A DNA stretch of 64,000 nucleotides from Candidatus Eiseniibacteriota bacterium (GCA_020633975.1 JACKCR010000010.1:62001-126000), one strand, 5' to 3'. Positions 17,901 through 26,966 are shown, counted from the stretch's first letter. Translations and numbers: made by a program. Notes: generated from the letters alone by a model not told the origin.

Positions 17901-20245
17901 TTTCCGACCTCGAGCCCGGGCACGCCTACGGAGTCGCCGTCGTGTCGTACGACTCCGAGGGACGTCGGTCTCCGCTCTCGAACCCGCTCTCGATCGAGAC
18001 GCTCGAACTCACCGATCCCGGCGACGGCGGTGGGAACGGCGGAGGAGGCGGCGGTGGAGGTGGCGGCGGCGGCGAGCAGGACACGATCCCGCCCGCAACC
18101 GTGGGCGACCTGAGTCTTCTCGAAGCGTCCCTCACCGATGCGCGCCTCGGTTGGACTGCAGTCGGTGACGACGACATGATCGGTCGCGCTGCCGGATACG
18201 TCTTGTACCTGCAGTCAGCGGCAGCACTCGACAGCGTGGCCTGGACCGGCACACGCGAGCCGGGCGACAGCGAGTCGCGTACCTTCTCTGACCTCACTGA
18301 GGCGACCGCGTACGTCGCAACTCTCGTCGTGCTCGATGAAGTCGGCAACCGGAGCGAGCCCAGCAACCCGCTCGAGTTCTCGACAGACGCCCCGCCTCCA
18401 CCGGACGACACGACTCCTCCGTCACAAGTGACACTCGACCTTCTCGTCGCACTCGGAACGGACGCAATCCAAGTCGATTGGACATCTGTCGGAGACGACG
18501 GCACCGACGGTACTGCAAGCGCGTACCGCGTCTCGTGGCGGGATGGGGCACCGATCGAGAACGAGGACCAGTGGGCCGCCGCGCCGTACGTGGACCTCAC
18601 GACCGACCTTCCCCCATCTGGGCAGTCGATGTCGGCAACGATCGACGGCCTCGAAGCCGGTCGTCTCTACGGATTCAGCGTCCGTGCACGTGACGACGCC
18701 GGCCTCTGGTCGCAGCTCAGCCAACCGGCAGCCGTCGAGACCAACGACGACGAGATAGACCTACCCCCCAAGCGGATCACGGACCTCGACATCGACAGCC
18801 GAACGCCGACGACGCTGACCCTCTCTTGGACCGCTCCTGCCGACTCGGCACCCATCGCAGCCGTGGCTGCGTACGAGATTGGTTGGCTCGCCGGACAGGC
18901 GATTGAAACGGAGAAGGACTGGGAAGCAGCGACCCACGTTCCCGGCCCGCAACCCGCCGCCCCCGGCCTCGCGGAGACGTTCGAGATCACCGGCCTCCAG
19001 GCGGAAACCTCCTACGGAATCGCCGTACGCGCCATCGACTCGACCGAGAACCTCGGGCCGATCTCCAACCCGATCGTCGGAACGACCGAGGCGTTGGACG
19101 GCGGCGACGACCCTGGCGACGGCGGCGACGACCCAGGCGACGGTGGCGACGACCCAGGCGACGGCGGTGATGACCCCGGCGACGGCGGCGATGACCCCGG
19201 CGACGGCGGCGACGACCCAGGCGACGGCGGCGACGACCCAGGCGACGGCGGTGATGACCCCGGCGACGGCGGCGACGACCCCGGCGACGGTGGCGACGAC
19301 CCAGGCGACGGCGGCGACGACCCAGGCGACGGTGGCGCTCTCGTTCCGCCGGCTCCGATCGACGACCTACGTGTCGGCTCGATGGGTCCGGACTGGATCG
19401 ACCTGCACTGGACGGCCACGGGTGAAGACGAAACGACCGGATCGTGTGTCCGCTACGAAATGCGGACCTTGGTCGGCCGTCCGATCGCCACGGGCACGGA
19501 CTGGACGCAAGCGTCGGTGCTGGACATCACGCTTCCAGCACCAGGACCTGCGGGCTTTGCTGAGACGATCCGCATCGAGAATCTAGACCGTCTCGTCGGT
19601 CACGGATTTGCGATCCGCGCGCTCGACTCCGAAGGCATCTGGTCACCGTTCCGCGCCGGCGCGTATCTCGCCTCGATGGACCTCGCTCCGCCGAGTCCGC
19701 CGGAAAGCCCGTCCGCAAGCTGGAACGGTTCCGAGCTCAGCTTGGAATGGCGGGCGTCGACGGATCCTCGAGTTGCGGGCTACCACGTGTACCGGCAAGG
19801 AGCGGATCAGGGTTGGCAACGACTGACGACCGATCCGCTGACCGAGACCTCGTTCGTGATCGAGGGAGTGTCCCCTGACCTCCTCCGTCGCGTCGCGGTG
19901 ACCGCAGTTCTGATCGAGGGCACGGAGAGTTCTCTCGCATCGACCGGTACGCTCTTCGAGGCCGAGTGGAAGGTGGAGGGACCGTTCCCGCATCCGATCC
20001 ACGAGTCGGCTCGATTCGTCCTCACGATGCCGGCCGTAGTCGACGGCACACTGCGGATCGAACTCCTGGATCTCCTCGGCCGAAAGGTCCGCGTGCTCCA
20101 AGACGCGCCGGTGATCGGAGGGACGCGCGAGTGGACATGGGATCGACGCGACGAGCAGGGTCAGCGCGTTGCTCCGGGCTTCTACCTGCTCCGGATCGTT
20201 GGGCCAGGCATCGACGAGCTGCAGAGAGTCTATGTCGCTCCGTAG
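14957..20245 (+). CDS. Secreted glycoside-hydrolase-like protein with ten FN3-like domains and C-terminal sorting domain
   Basis: This is a 1762-residue exported protein. The start at 14957 gives a clear signal peptide (MRWTVRILVAWGLVI...SANA). Residues about 30-425 resemble putative glycoside hydrolases of TIM-barrel type: aromatic- and acid-rich, with WYPDTSW, a Cys-rich calcium-like segment DADPDRDGIPEG, and GYTWAEENLG. Ten fibronectin-III-like domains follow, most opening with a Pro-rich lead and IDDL and containing W-T-A-P or W-T-A-V. The linkers are low complexity: one Gly run (about residues 1015-1035) and eleven copies of DDPGDGG. The last 85 residues match the FlgD-like Ig/sorting domain (LLGRKVRVL and APGFYLLRI), so the protein is probably surface-attached or released by a dedicated system. 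The substrate is unknown and no catalytic acid is assigned. Confidence 0.72.
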   Translation: MRWTVRILVAWGLVICMGIASHSANAESYPKTAQICTQVGTYSDAQRDSLSWYDLVAFTEGPNVVDDLRGRNPEIDLLFAWMPQLIYDHEEDETFWYPDTSWSLVRLAEFYALQNDWYLYNTDGSRPRLYNSWISNWTPDCPPGTYGDSNGLTYAEWLVQKAIPRIIHGEARWEEWGPNSSAYQGFFFEVMGDCMNVFPDADPDRDGIPEGIYSSCCSGGSEDPLAVMMREVNVAFGNGLRETLGPDIAIIINGVNNCVRPDWNWINGIKLESWNQSPNPSWLDWWSFFYSLTNYSGDVSWETGYTWAEENLGRSGNDSAEGWDMTMLQVIMKDTWTESFTQKRRAYGMGTAMLGDGYYTQTVDQQRIHYTSELDWDFGDAVEDYFVEIYEGVTPYDSLYVRRFEKGMVEVNPNETMIAGVSSETSRFTWWEPVTDLTAEAAEGSAIRLQWTAPEDLSIEGQEIRYASFPIDEDSWDSATTWPEFVESEPGHVHSYLLTGLPGPATYYVAMKNRVHGKLEYTVSNLGVATNGAPEPDEDAPSPVEDLSVLEVGDQTARIRWSAPGDDGSEGACSLYEVRTRRGTAILTEADWDEARPVSDPLPAPDGYGSEQTLEITGLISGTLQAIALRGVDDAGNLGPLSNPFTVLTSGNPPHQLDQFPPATIDDLSIVWVDSTEVMLEWTAVGDDGNEERAEAYEVRVLEGGEITNKVDWDLAQLAPVPAPEPALPGQLEQFTFPGLTPSTFYGFAVRAIDDVGNVGGISNSPTATTESSEEDPPPPPPDDPVPPVEIDDLTISAVDSTRIQLRWTAPEDGEDGAVLAYEIAVLAGDSLEIPAGWDDAEIVSGPATPASPGTIESFWIEALTPETLYGFSIRSVDADTLWSPPSAPVHATTLAGPDEPDPDPDPDPPAAIDDLAAASVDSVRCKLSWTAPADGLGETVASYELGFLIDKPLAQEADWELATHYAGPFPLTPGSSQSHWVSDLEPGHAYGVAVVSYDSEGRRSPLSNPLSIETLELTDPGDGGGNGGGGGGGGGGGGEQDTIPPATVGDLSLLEASLTDARLGWTAVGDDDMIGRAAGYVLYLQSAAALDSVAWTGTREPGDSESRTFSDLTEATAYVATLVVLDEVGNRSEPSNPLEFSTDAPPPPDDTTPPSQVTLDLLVALGTDAIQVDWTSVGDDGTDGTASAYRVSWRDGAPIENEDQWAAAPYVDLTTDLPPSGQSMSATIDGLEAGRLYGFSVRARDDAGLWSQLSQPAAVETNDDEIDLPPKRITDLDIDSRTPTTLTLSWTAPADSAPIAAVAAYEIGWLAGQAIETEKDWEAATHVPGPQPAAPGLAETFEITGLQAETSYGIAVRAIDSTENLGPISNPIVGTTEALDGGDDPGDGGDDPGDGGDDPGDGGDDPGDGGDDPGDGGDDPGDGGDDPGDGGDDPGDGGDDPGDGGDDPGDGGDDPGDGGALVPPAPIDDLRVGSMGPDWIDLHWTATGEDETTGSCVRYEMRTLVGRPIATGTDWTQASVLDITLPAPGPAGFAETIRIENLDRLVGHGFAIRALDSEGIWSPFRAGAYLASMDLAPPSPPESPSASWNGSELSLEWRASTDPRVAGYHVYRQGADQGWQRLTTDPLTETSFVIEGVSPDLLRRVAVTAVLIEGTESSLASTGTLFEAEWKVEGPFPHPIHESARFVLTMPAVVDGTLRIELLDLLGRKVRVLQDAPVIGGTREWTWDRRDEQGQRVAPGFYLLRIVGPGIDELQRVYVAP
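19106..19336 (+). repeat. Eleven 21-bp repeats encoding DDPGDGG
   Basis: An in-frame run of eleven near-identical 21-bp units encodes a stiff acidic linker between the eighth and ninth FN3-like domains. Codons vary only at GAC/GAT, CCC/CCA/CCT and GGC/GGT. It should be prone to copy-number change between strains or to assembly collapse. Confidence 0.9.
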
Positions 20246-20252
20246 GTAGCGC

Positions 20253-20271
20253 GGTCCGGGCGTTCCGGACC
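20253..20271. terminator. GC-rich hairpin between convergent genes
   Basis: A perfect 7-bp stem (GGTCCGG and CCGGACC) with a 5-base loop starts eight bases after the stop of the secreted protein. It lies before the convergent kinase gene, so it could end transcription from both sides. There is no T run, so it is at best a weak intrinsic terminator. Confidence 0.4.
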
Positions 20272-20331
20272 GTGCCGCGGTCGACCTTCCATTCACGATG
20301 GTTCTCTCGGCTCTCAGAGCGTCGAGCACGG

Positions 20332-21414
20332 CTAGACCCGTTCGAGCCAACCTTCCCGGGCTCGACGTTCGAGCACCTCGATCCGCTGGCGAAGCGGTAC
20401 GTTCGGTGCTCCCTTCTCCGCCACCTCGATGTCATGAATCCCGATGACCGCGCCCTTCACGACCGCCCTCCTGCGCAGCTCGACTCGGGCCTCGCTCGTA
20501 GCATCCGGGCGCGCGCAGTAGGAGTCCATTGCCGCATCGAGGAAGCGGTCCCCGAGTAGCCAACCGAGGAGACAGAAGTCGGCAGCGGGATCGCCCCACG
20601 ACGAGTCCGCCCAGTCGATCAGCCCGATGACGTTCCAGGTCTCCGGATCCGCGAAGACATGCTCAGGAAAGAGGTCTCCATGGATGAAGACGGGAGCCAC
20701 CTCTTCGCTCCTTCGTTCGCGAACCCGCTCGACCATGCGTTGCACTTGCACCACGACGTCACTCGCGACGTGCCGCCGCAGCGCATCGATCGCGCTGTCG
20801 ACGCTGGTGATCAGGCTGGAAGGATCGAACGTGACCAACGCTGGCCGCTCCCCGATCCCGCCCGGGGATACCCCGTGGACCTCGCGAAGCACGTCACCAT
20901 ACGAACGTCCCAGCCGACTCGGGTCGACTTGATCGAGCCGGTGGAGGAGAGGAACACCCGGAACGAACGAGATCGCCATCCAGTCGTAGGGCAAGGCAGG
21001 ATCAGACGACATCGAGCCGGATTGCGACTCCCGAGCCGCGACTCGCGTCGAGTTCCCAGCGCGCCAGTCGCCCTCACTCCAGCTCGTCCATCCCACACTC
21101 GGAACGAAACTCAGCTTCGCTTCGGCGAACGCCTTGAGCACGAGCGCTTCCCTGTGAAGCCACGGCTGCACGTTCGACCTCTTGGGTACCTTGCAGAGCC
21201 ACCGGGTCCCGTTTCGATCCGGAACGACGAAGACGTCGCAGTCCCATCCTTCGTCGAACCAGCGCACGTCGGGCGTCTCTGGGAAGTCCGGTGCATCTTC
21301 ATGCGAGGACTCCGCGAGCTTCTCGAGTGAAGTGGTGAGGCGTGCGGCGAGCTCGGCGCGGCCCAATCCGTGATCTGGATCCCATGGCTCTGGCATGGGC
21401 GGATCGTGGGCCAT
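20332..21414 (-). CDS. Aminoglycoside-phosphotransferase-family small-molecule kinase
   Basis: This 360-residue protein has the APH/choline-kinase fold. The catalytic loop reads HGDLFPEHVF (near residue 245), with His where most members have Asn, and the metal-binding segment is IDWADSSWGDPAADF about 25 residues later. An ATP-site lysine candidate is in WLCKVPKR. The family transfers phosphate from ATP to small hydroxylated substrates, which include antibiotics, choline, homoserine and sugars. The substrate cannot be told here. It is convergent with the secreted-protein gene and lies 109 bp downstream of the hybrid kinase gene on the same strand. No good ribosome site is visible before the ATG, and the ATG six codons in is an alternative. 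Confidence 0.78.
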   Translation of the reverse strand: MAHDPPMPEPWDPDHGLGRAELAARLTTSLEKLAESSHEDAPDFPETPDVRWFDEGWDCDVFVVPDRNGTRWLCKVPKRSNVQPWLHREALVLKAFAEAKLSFVPSVGWTSWSEGDWRAGNSTRVAARESQSGSMSSDPALPYDWMAISFVPGVPLLHRLDQVDPSRLGRSYGDVLREVHGVSPGGIGERPALVTFDPSSLITSVDSAIDALRRHVASDVVVQVQRMVERVRERRSEEVAPVFIHGDLFPEHVFADPETWNVIGLIDWADSSWGDPAADFCLLGWLLGDRFLDAAMDSYCARPDATSEARVELRRRAVVKGAVIGIHDIEVAEKGAPNVPLRQRIEVLERRAREGWLERV

Positions 21415-21433
21415 AGGTAGTGGATCCGGAAGT

Positions 21434-21482
21434 GGAATCGAGTGAGTCGAGTGAACCGAGTGAATCGGGTAGATCGAATCGA
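21434..21482. repeat. Short degenerate GAGTGAATCG-type repeats
   Basis: About five imperfect copies of a 9-10 bp GAGTGA-rich unit lie between the hybrid kinase stop and the phosphotransferase start. They look like simple-sequence slippage. No regulatory role is evident. Confidence 0.5.
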
Positions 21483-21523
21483 GGCGCTCGTCGAACTCGA
21501 GAGTTCAGCGCGATGGATGGAGG

Positions 21524-24364
21524 CTACGCGACCTCGCTCTGATCGGCCAACGAGCTGAGCAGACGATCCTGCTCGCTTTGGAGCTGAAGCAACAAGCCTC
21601 GAGCGTCGGAGAGATTCCCATCTCGTCCACAGGCTTCCAGACGCTCGGCGAGTCTCCGGATCGGTTCCGCCGAAACGGACGCGGATGCTCCCTTGAGCTT
21701 GTGAGCCGAAGCGTCGAGTCCGGCCGCATCATCGTCTTCCACGGCGAGCTGGATCTCCGACACCCAATCCGGAAGGTACTCGGCGAGCTTGCGGACGAGA
21801 CGATCTGCGAACTCCGTCCGGCCCATGCAGCGAGCGAGAAGGCTCTCGTAGTCGATCGGAGCGTCACTCTGACCGGCAGAGGGCGTGTTCGCGGCGATCG
21901 GGACAACTGATCGAGCCGTAGCCCGCTCGGCGGAAGGCCGCAACGTCGCCCAGGTCTCGACTCCACGGGCCAGGTCTTCGGGGTCGATCGGCTTCGTGAT
22001 GAAGTCGTCCATCCCGGCCTCGAGGCAGGCTTCTCGGTTCCCCTTCATCGCGTGCGCGGTCAGCGCGAGTATCGGGCGACGAACCGTGCCGTCCGTAGTC
22101 TCCTGCTCCCAAGCACGGATCTGGCGGGTGGCCTCCCAGCCATCCATGACCGGCATCTGGCAGTCCATGAGGATGAGTGCGAAATCGTGCTCGCGAACGA
22201 GCGCGACGGCTTCCTCACCGTTGTGCGCAAAGATGGCGCGGCACCCGAGGCCCGACAGCATCTCCCCGATGACGGTCCGGTTGATCTCCGTGTCTTCTGC
22301 GACGAGAACGAGAAGTTCGGAACCGCTGTTCACGACGCGTGGTGGCGCTGCCGCCTTCTTCGCCGTCGGTGTCCGCGTCATGCGTCGGCCTGAGACCGCG
22401 ACGAGGAGGGACTCGCGAAGTTCGGACTTCCGGATCGGCTTCGGAACGGACGCAGCGAACAGCTCGACTTCGTCCTCCGTCTCCCCTTCCGGGATCGAAG
22501 CGAATCCGTTCAGGTGTACGAGCGCGACACCGTCCAGAGCCCGATCCTCACGAATGAGCGCCGCGAGGCCGAGGCCGTCGAGTCCGGGCATGCTCCAGTC
22601 GATCAGTGCTGCGGAGTGAGGAGATCCGGCGAGAGCTGCGTCCCGTAGTGCCTCGAGCCCCTGCATCGCATCATAGGCTTCGTCGACGGAAGCACCCCAG
22701 GACGTGAGATACTCGGCCAACACCGACCGAGTCACGTCGCAGTCGTCGACCACCAGGATCTTCTTGCCGTCCAAACCACGCGGGTCATCCTTGGGAATGG
22801 CAGCCGAGAGATGTGAGATCCCGAGCATCACGGTGAGACGGAAGTCGGAACCTGCACCCGGTGTGCTCTCGACCGTGACCGTCCCCCCCATCAGGCTCGC
22901 GAGCTGTCGCGAGATAGCCAGTCCCAACCCCGTCCCACCGAACACGCGGGTCATCGAGTTGTCGGCTTGGGAAAACGGATCGAAGATGGAGCGCTGGTAT
23001 TCGTAGGGAATGCCGCATCCGGTATCACTCACCTCGAAGCAGAGGGAGACACCGGGGCCAGAGGCCTCCTGTCGGTAGCAGTTCACGAAGACGCGGCCGT
23101 AGTCCGTGAACTTGAGCGCGTTGCCGAGCAGGTTCACGAGGATCTGACGGATCCGGTTTGCATCGCCGTGGAGCTCTGCCGGAACGTTGTCGTCCACCCG
23201 GTAGACCAGCTCGACGCCCTTGCTCTCCGCCTTCTCCGCAAAGATCCGGATCGAGCCGTCGATGAGATCGTGCGCGGAGAAGTCGCTCTCTTCGAGTTCG
23301 AAGCGACCGGCCTCGATCTTCGAGAAGTCGAGTGCGTCTCCGATGACGGTGAGAAGAGCATCCGCCGCGGTGAGCGCGTCGATCACATAGCGATCTTGCG
23401 AAGGCGTCAGCTCGGTGCGATGGAGCAGATGGAGCATTCCCATGACACCGGTCAGCGGCGTCCGGATCTCGTGGCTCATGTTCGCGAGGAACTGAGACTT
23501 CGCCGCGCTCGCGGCCTCCGATGCATCGGTGGCATCCCTGGCCCGGTCGAGTTCGGACTTCATGGCCGAGGCACTGGCCGCCACCCCGATCACTCCGGTG
23601 AGGGCGGCAAGAGTTTCGCTTCCGATACCTTCCCAAGAGGAAGCCGGCGCTCCCAGCACGAGGTACCCCCACCACGAACCGGAGGCTTGGATCGGAACCA
23701 CACGCAGGCTCTCTACGTCGAGCGCGGCCAGCACGTCTCCCTCTGGTCCTTGCGCTGTGGAAGAGGAGACCTCCAGCGTCCGGCCGGCCAAGAGATGCTC
23801 CGCCCAGTGCAGCAACGCCGGACGAGTGCAATCGAGCAGCGAAGCCTGTGCAGAATCGGGCGGGGCCTCTCGGTTGGTCCAGGCGACGACTGGTACCTGG
23901 GGGCCAGGATGGGAGCGAGGATCTTTCAGTAGGTAGACGACGTCGACTCCAAGCGCCTCGGCGAGCGGCTCGACGGCGACCGGAACCGTGGACTCCCACG
24001 ACGTAGCGGAGAGTATCTCCTCCATGAACCGGCGGAGTTCTGCGAAGACGACGTCCTTGCGCCCGGTGGCCAACTCGAGCTCGGCGATCCGCTCGTTCGC
24101 TCGGTCTAGCTCGCCGCGCGCATCGGAGTGCTCCCGCGCCTCCAAGCGCCTAGACCTCTCGATCAGCGCGAACAGGAGAAGGGCGGCGCACAGGCAAGCC
24201 AAGATGCCGAATCCCACTCTCAGATCGACCCAAGGCGTGGGCGTTCCGGTCACCGCCCCGCCGAGGGCGAGGGCGATCGCGGACAGCAGGAGACACACCA
24301 AGGCGACCGGGGGCCCGGCGGAACCGTGTGGCTTTCTCCGCGAGGGCCGCTGAGGGTCCCTCAT
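21524..24364 (-). CDS. Hybrid histidine kinase with two receivers and HPt domain
   Basis: This 946-residue sensor kinase is arranged, in order, as two membrane helices (about residues 19-38 and 50-68), a coiled coil, and a GAF-like sensor (about 110-270). Next come a HisKA domain with His near 293 ([11 protein letters not shown]) and a HATPase domain ([12 protein letters not shown]). Receiver 1 starts near 533 (ILVVDDCD, phosphoacceptor in LIDWSMPG) and receiver 2 near 682 (VAEDTEIN, phosphoacceptor in [11 protein letters not shown]). An HPt domain with AHKLKGA lies near 886. The layout matches BarA/ArcB-type phosphorelay kinases. I chose the ATG at 24364; the longer frame begins with a TTG 27 codons upstream that has no ribosome site. 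No partner regulator with a DNA-binding domain lies nearby, so the output is unknown. It is divergent from the barrel gene at 24597. Confidence 0.93.
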   Translation of the reverse strand: MRDPQRPSRRKPHGSAGPPVALVCLLLSAIALALGGAVTGTPTPWVDLRVGFGILACLCAALLLFALIERSRRLEAREHSDARGELDRANERIAELELATGRKDVVFAELRRFMEEILSATSWESTVPVAVEPLAEALGVDVVYLLKDPRSHPGPQVPVVAWTNREAPPDSAQASLLDCTRPALLHWAEHLLAGRTLEVSSSTAQGPEGDVLAALDVESLRVVPIQASGSWWGYLVLGAPASSWEGIGSETLAALTGVIGVAASASAMKSELDRARDATDASEAASAAKSQFLANMSHEIRTPLTGVMGMLHLLHRTELTPSQDRYVIDALTAADALLTVIGDALDFSKIEAGRFELEESDFSAHDLIDGSIRIFAEKAESKGVELVYRVDDNVPAELHGDANRIRQILVNLLGNALKFTDYGRVFVNCYRQEASGPGVSLCFEVSDTGCGIPYEYQRSIFDPFSQADNSMTRVFGGTGLGLAISRQLASLMGGTVTVESTPGAGSDFRLTVMLGISHLSAAIPKDDPRGLDGKKILVVDDCDVTRSVLAEYLTSWGASVDEAYDAMQGLEALRDAALAGSPHSAALIDWSMPGLDGLGLAALIREDRALDGVALVHLNGFASIPEGETEDEVELFAASVPKPIRKSELRESLLVAVSGRRMTRTPTAKKAAAPPRVVNSGSELLVLVAEDTEINRTVIGEMLSGLGCRAIFAHNGEEAVALVREHDFALILMDCQMPVMDGWEATRQIRAWEQETTDGTVRRPILALTAHAMKGNREACLEAGMDDFITKPIDPEDLARGVETWATLRPSAERATARSVVPIAANTPSAGQSDAPIDYESLLARCMGRTEFADRLVRKLAEYLPDWVSEIQLAVEDDDAAGLDASAHKLKGASASVSAEPIRRLAERLEACGRDGNLSDARGLLLQLQSEQDRLLSSLADQSEVA

Positions 24365-24596
24365 CTGCTCGTTGTCTCCATCTATAGCTTCCCTTCCAGG
24401 ACACGATCGTTCGATCTGGACGGCTTCTTGAGAGGTAGTGGCCAATGGCGGCCGCGGAACCCGACCTCAAGAAGCCCCATTTGCGGGCCGACACTGGATC
24501 GAACGTCGGCGATCTGGCCGGGACCAAACTCCAGTGCCGCAACGGGCCCGGAACGGCGTCGTCACAGCTGCTCTCGATCGAAAGAGGGGGTCTCGA

Positions 24597-25388
24597 ATGC
24601 GCACGTTCGCTCCGATGTTGCTACTCGGCCTGGCTTTGGGCCCAGTGAGCGGTCTCACCTCCGGGACGGCGGCCGCGTCCTCCGACAGCTCCTCGGCGAC
24701 GGCGGTTGCCGATCAGCAGGCAGGAACGGCCGAGCAGGTCGGGATCTCCGAAACCCCCGGATCACCCGTGGCGGTGGATTGGGGCCTCACCTTCGCATCT
24801 CGCTACCTGTTCCAGGGACAGGACCTGAGCAACGGCAAGCCGGTCGCCCAGCCGGAGCTGGCTCTCTCCTATGGCGCGATCTCGGGGTCCCTCTGGATGA
24901 ACCGAGACTTTGCGGAGTCCCACTTCAACGAGATCGACGGCTTCGTTTCGGTCGGACGAGACTTCTCGAAGCTCTGGGCCTCGATCGGATACGGATACTA
25001 CGAGTATCCGAACCGGGACGACTGGGACCCGTCCCAGGAGATCATCTTCGACTTCGCTCTCGCGGCGCCGGTCAGCCCGACCCTGACCGTGAACTACGAC
25101 TTCGACGCGGGCGACGGCTACTACGCGACCTTGGGCGGAAGTCAGGCCCTTCCCGGTCAGCTCTCCACGCTCAGCGCGTACAGCAACCTCTTCTATCAGG
25201 GTAGCTACTACGACGTCTCCGGGATCCCTGCCTGGGAGCTCGGTCTCGCGACGGAACGAGAGCTCGGAGGATTCCTCTTCGCCGGTGCCGTGTCCCGCTT
25301 CACGACCTGGGACAACGGTGACTTCGCGAACGAAGGCGCGGTGCCGGCAAACTGGTACTTCAGTCTGTCGATCGTGGGGAGCAACTAG
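24597..25388 (+). CDS. Outer-membrane beta-barrel protein (TorF/TIGR02001-like)
   Basis: This 263-residue protein starts at an ATG preceded by an AGAGGGGG ribosome site. It has a signal peptide (MRTFAPMLLLGLALG...) and a short Ala/Ser-rich spacer. A strand-rich domain follows with SRYLFQGQDLSNGKP, SIGYGYYEYPNRDDW and NYDFDAGDGYYATLGG. The SRY-x-F-x-G-x-x-x-S opening is typical of small outer-membrane proteins in the TIGR02001/TorF group. The barrel probably ends in FSLSIVGSN. Its function is unknown. A hairpin 15 bp after the stop separates it from the following operon, so it may be a single-gene unit. Confidence 0.65.
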   Translation: MRTFAPMLLLGLALGPVSGLTSGTAAASSDSSSATAVADQQAGTAEQVGISETPGSPVAVDWGLTFASRYLFQGQDLSNGKPVAQPELALSYGAISGSLWMNRDFAESHFNEIDGFVSVGRDFSKLWASIGYGYYEYPNRDDWDPSQEIIFDFALAAPVSPTLTVNYDFDAGDGYYATLGGSQALPGQLSTLSAYSNLFYQGSYYDVSGIPAWELGLATERELGGFLFAGAVSRFTTWDNGDFANEGAVPANWYFSLSIVGSN

Positions 25389-25402
25389 CAGACTGCGGAA
25401 GG

Positions 25403-25433
25403 CCCCTCGTCGGCTGCACCACAGACGACGGGG
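25403..25433 (+). terminator. Hairpin between barrel gene and LysRS-like operon
   Basis: CCCCTCGTC (25403-25411) pairs with GACGA and GGGG (25424-25433) through one bulged C, giving nine base pairs and a 12-base loop. It lies between the barrel stop and the GTG of the next operon. There is no T run. Confidence 0.4.
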
Positions 25434-25478
25434 GAAGCTAGGCGGGACGCGTCGTCCCGTCCGAGAGGTTCAACGGGA

Positions 25479-26966
25479 GTGCTAGACCAACTCGCGCAGA
25501 GAGAGTTCCCAGCCCGCCCCATCATCGTCGCGACTGGATTCTCGACTTGTCTACTCGGTGACGAGCGAACGCTCCGGGAGTTCGTGATCGGCGACCAGGT
25601 GCGGCAGGCTCTGTCGAACGCTGGACACAACGTTCTCCTCTACCTGATCAACGACACCTACGATCCGCTCGACTACCGACAGCTCCGAGTCGGAGTGAAC
25701 AAGGATCCGGGTTTGATCGAGCGCTACGCCCCGTTCTGCGGCATGCCGATCGCCGAGATTCCGGATCCGTTCGGTTGCCACTCCAGCTACGCGGATCACT
25801 TCGCCGACGCCTGGATGGCCCGGCTCCGCTCGCTCGACATCCACCCGGTGTTGATCGACTCCCATCGCGCCTACAAACGCGGTCACTACGCTACCTACAT
25901 CCATCAGGTCCTCGAGCAGTACGCGGAGATCCAGGAGTCCGTCGCGCACAAGTTCGACGGTGAATACACCCTCAGCCAGCTCTTCCGGGTCCAGTGCCCG
26001 ACCTGTCGGCACCTCGATCAAACGGAGCTGAAGCACGTCGAGAACGGTGAAGTCACCTTCTCATGCGAACGGTGCAATCACCGCAAGTCGCTCCCGATGA
26101 GCGAGATCGAGGGCAAACTCCACTGGAAGATCGACTGCGCCGCGCGGTGGAACCTCTACCGGATCGACGTCGAGACGTTCTCCAAGCCCCACTGTGGCCG
26201 CCTGGGTACGCTTCGCGTCGCGCGTCATCTCTCGAAGGAGTTCTTCGGCGGCGCCGCGCCCCAGGTCGCAAGCTACGGGGCCGTCAACCTGAGCCGTGAC
26301 CTGTCCGGCAAGCTGCTCGACACACTTCCGCCCCAGATCCTCAAGGCGATGTTCGCAGAAACGCCTCGACAGGACCTCGTCATCCGACGGGATACGGTCG
26401 AGAACTTCTGCCGTCGAGAAGAGTTCCTGCCTTCGGTGACGTACGCAGGCTGGGTCCGCCAGGTACTTCCCATTCTCGCTCTCAAGGGCGACCCAGATGG
26501 TCTGGGAGGTCACAAGAGCGTCCGAGTCGTTCAGGGAAGGGCCGAACGCGAGTCGATCCTGCTCGGGAACAACTTCTCACAGCTGTTCTACAACCGCTCG
26601 TTCGGAGTTCAGTATCCGGCGTTCTCGGTCCTCGAGACAGCAGACACCGATGCAGTCGAAGCTGCGGTCAAGGTGTTGGACCACGCGCTGGCTCTTCGCC
26701 AGGACGCTACGGCAGATCAGGCCGATACTCCGGGCCTCGTGAAGGACTTCCTCCGCGATGTGTCTCAGGATCGAGCGCCGTACGTGTTCCTGCGAGACTT
26801 CATGAATCACAAGGTGGGTGCGCACGTGAGCACTGCGATCGCGACTGTGCCCGTGCCGTACCTCGAGATGCTACGAGACATCCTCCAACTCCACCTGAGG
26901 AGCGAGGGAGCCGTCGTCGACTTCGGAAAGGAGGAGCACGATGAAGAGACTCGTGCTGCAGCTTAG
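25479..26966 (+). CDS. Class I lysyl-tRNA-synthetase-like protein with degenerate active-site motifs
   Basis: This is a 495-residue protein. The first half aligns by eye with class I (archaeal-type) LysRS. It has the Rossmann opening IIVATGFS, then INDTYDPLDYR where LysRS has a DD-x-DP-x-R segment. IPDPFGCHSSYADHF follows, then AYKRGHY, a zinc knuckle (CPTC near residue 173 and CERC near 196), and a KLHWKIDCAARW segment. The PSGHIHIGN-type HIGH motif is replaced by STCLLGDERT. Where KMSKS should be, the sequence reads AVNLSRDLSGK. The C-terminal part does not resemble the usual anticodon-binding domain. A canonical aminoacylation role is therefore unlikely. Amino-acid sensing, amino-acid transfer to another carrier, or a structural role are possibilities. 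The start is a GTG with GAGAGG ten bases upstream. It is the first gene of a five-gene operon and overlaps the next by 26 bp. Confidence 0.75.
   Translation: MLDQLAQREFPARPIIVATGFSTCLLGDERTLREFVIGDQVRQALSNAGHNVLLYLINDTYDPLDYRQLRVGVNKDPGLIERYAPFCGMPIAEIPDPFGCHSSYADHFADAWMARLRSLDIHPVLIDSHRAYKRGHYATYIHQVLEQYAEIQESVAHKFDGEYTLSQLFRVQCPTCRHLDQTELKHVENGEVTFSCERCNHRKSLPMSEIEGKLHWKIDCAARWNLYRIDVETFSKPHCGRLGTLRVARHLSKEFFGGAAPQVASYGAVNLSRDLSGKLLDTLPPQILKAMFAETPRQDLVIRRDTVENFCRREEFLPSVTYAGWVRQVLPILALKGDPDGLGGHKSVRVVQGRAERESILLGNNFSQLFYNRSFGVQYPAFSVLETADTDAVEAAVKVLDHALALRQDATADQADTPGLVKDFLRDVSQDRAPYVFLRDFMNHKVGAHVSTAIATVPVPYLEMLRDILQLHLRSEGAVVDFGKEEHDEETRAAA

Noticed and set aside
19106-19336. 21-bp repeats considered as CRISPR or iterons
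   Set aside because: They are contiguous, in frame and encode DDPGDGG within a secreted protein linker.
21524-24364. Hybrid kinase considered as sensor for the electron-transfer operon
   Set aside because: It is more than 8 kb away, on the other strand, and separated by unrelated genes. Nothing in the sequence links them.
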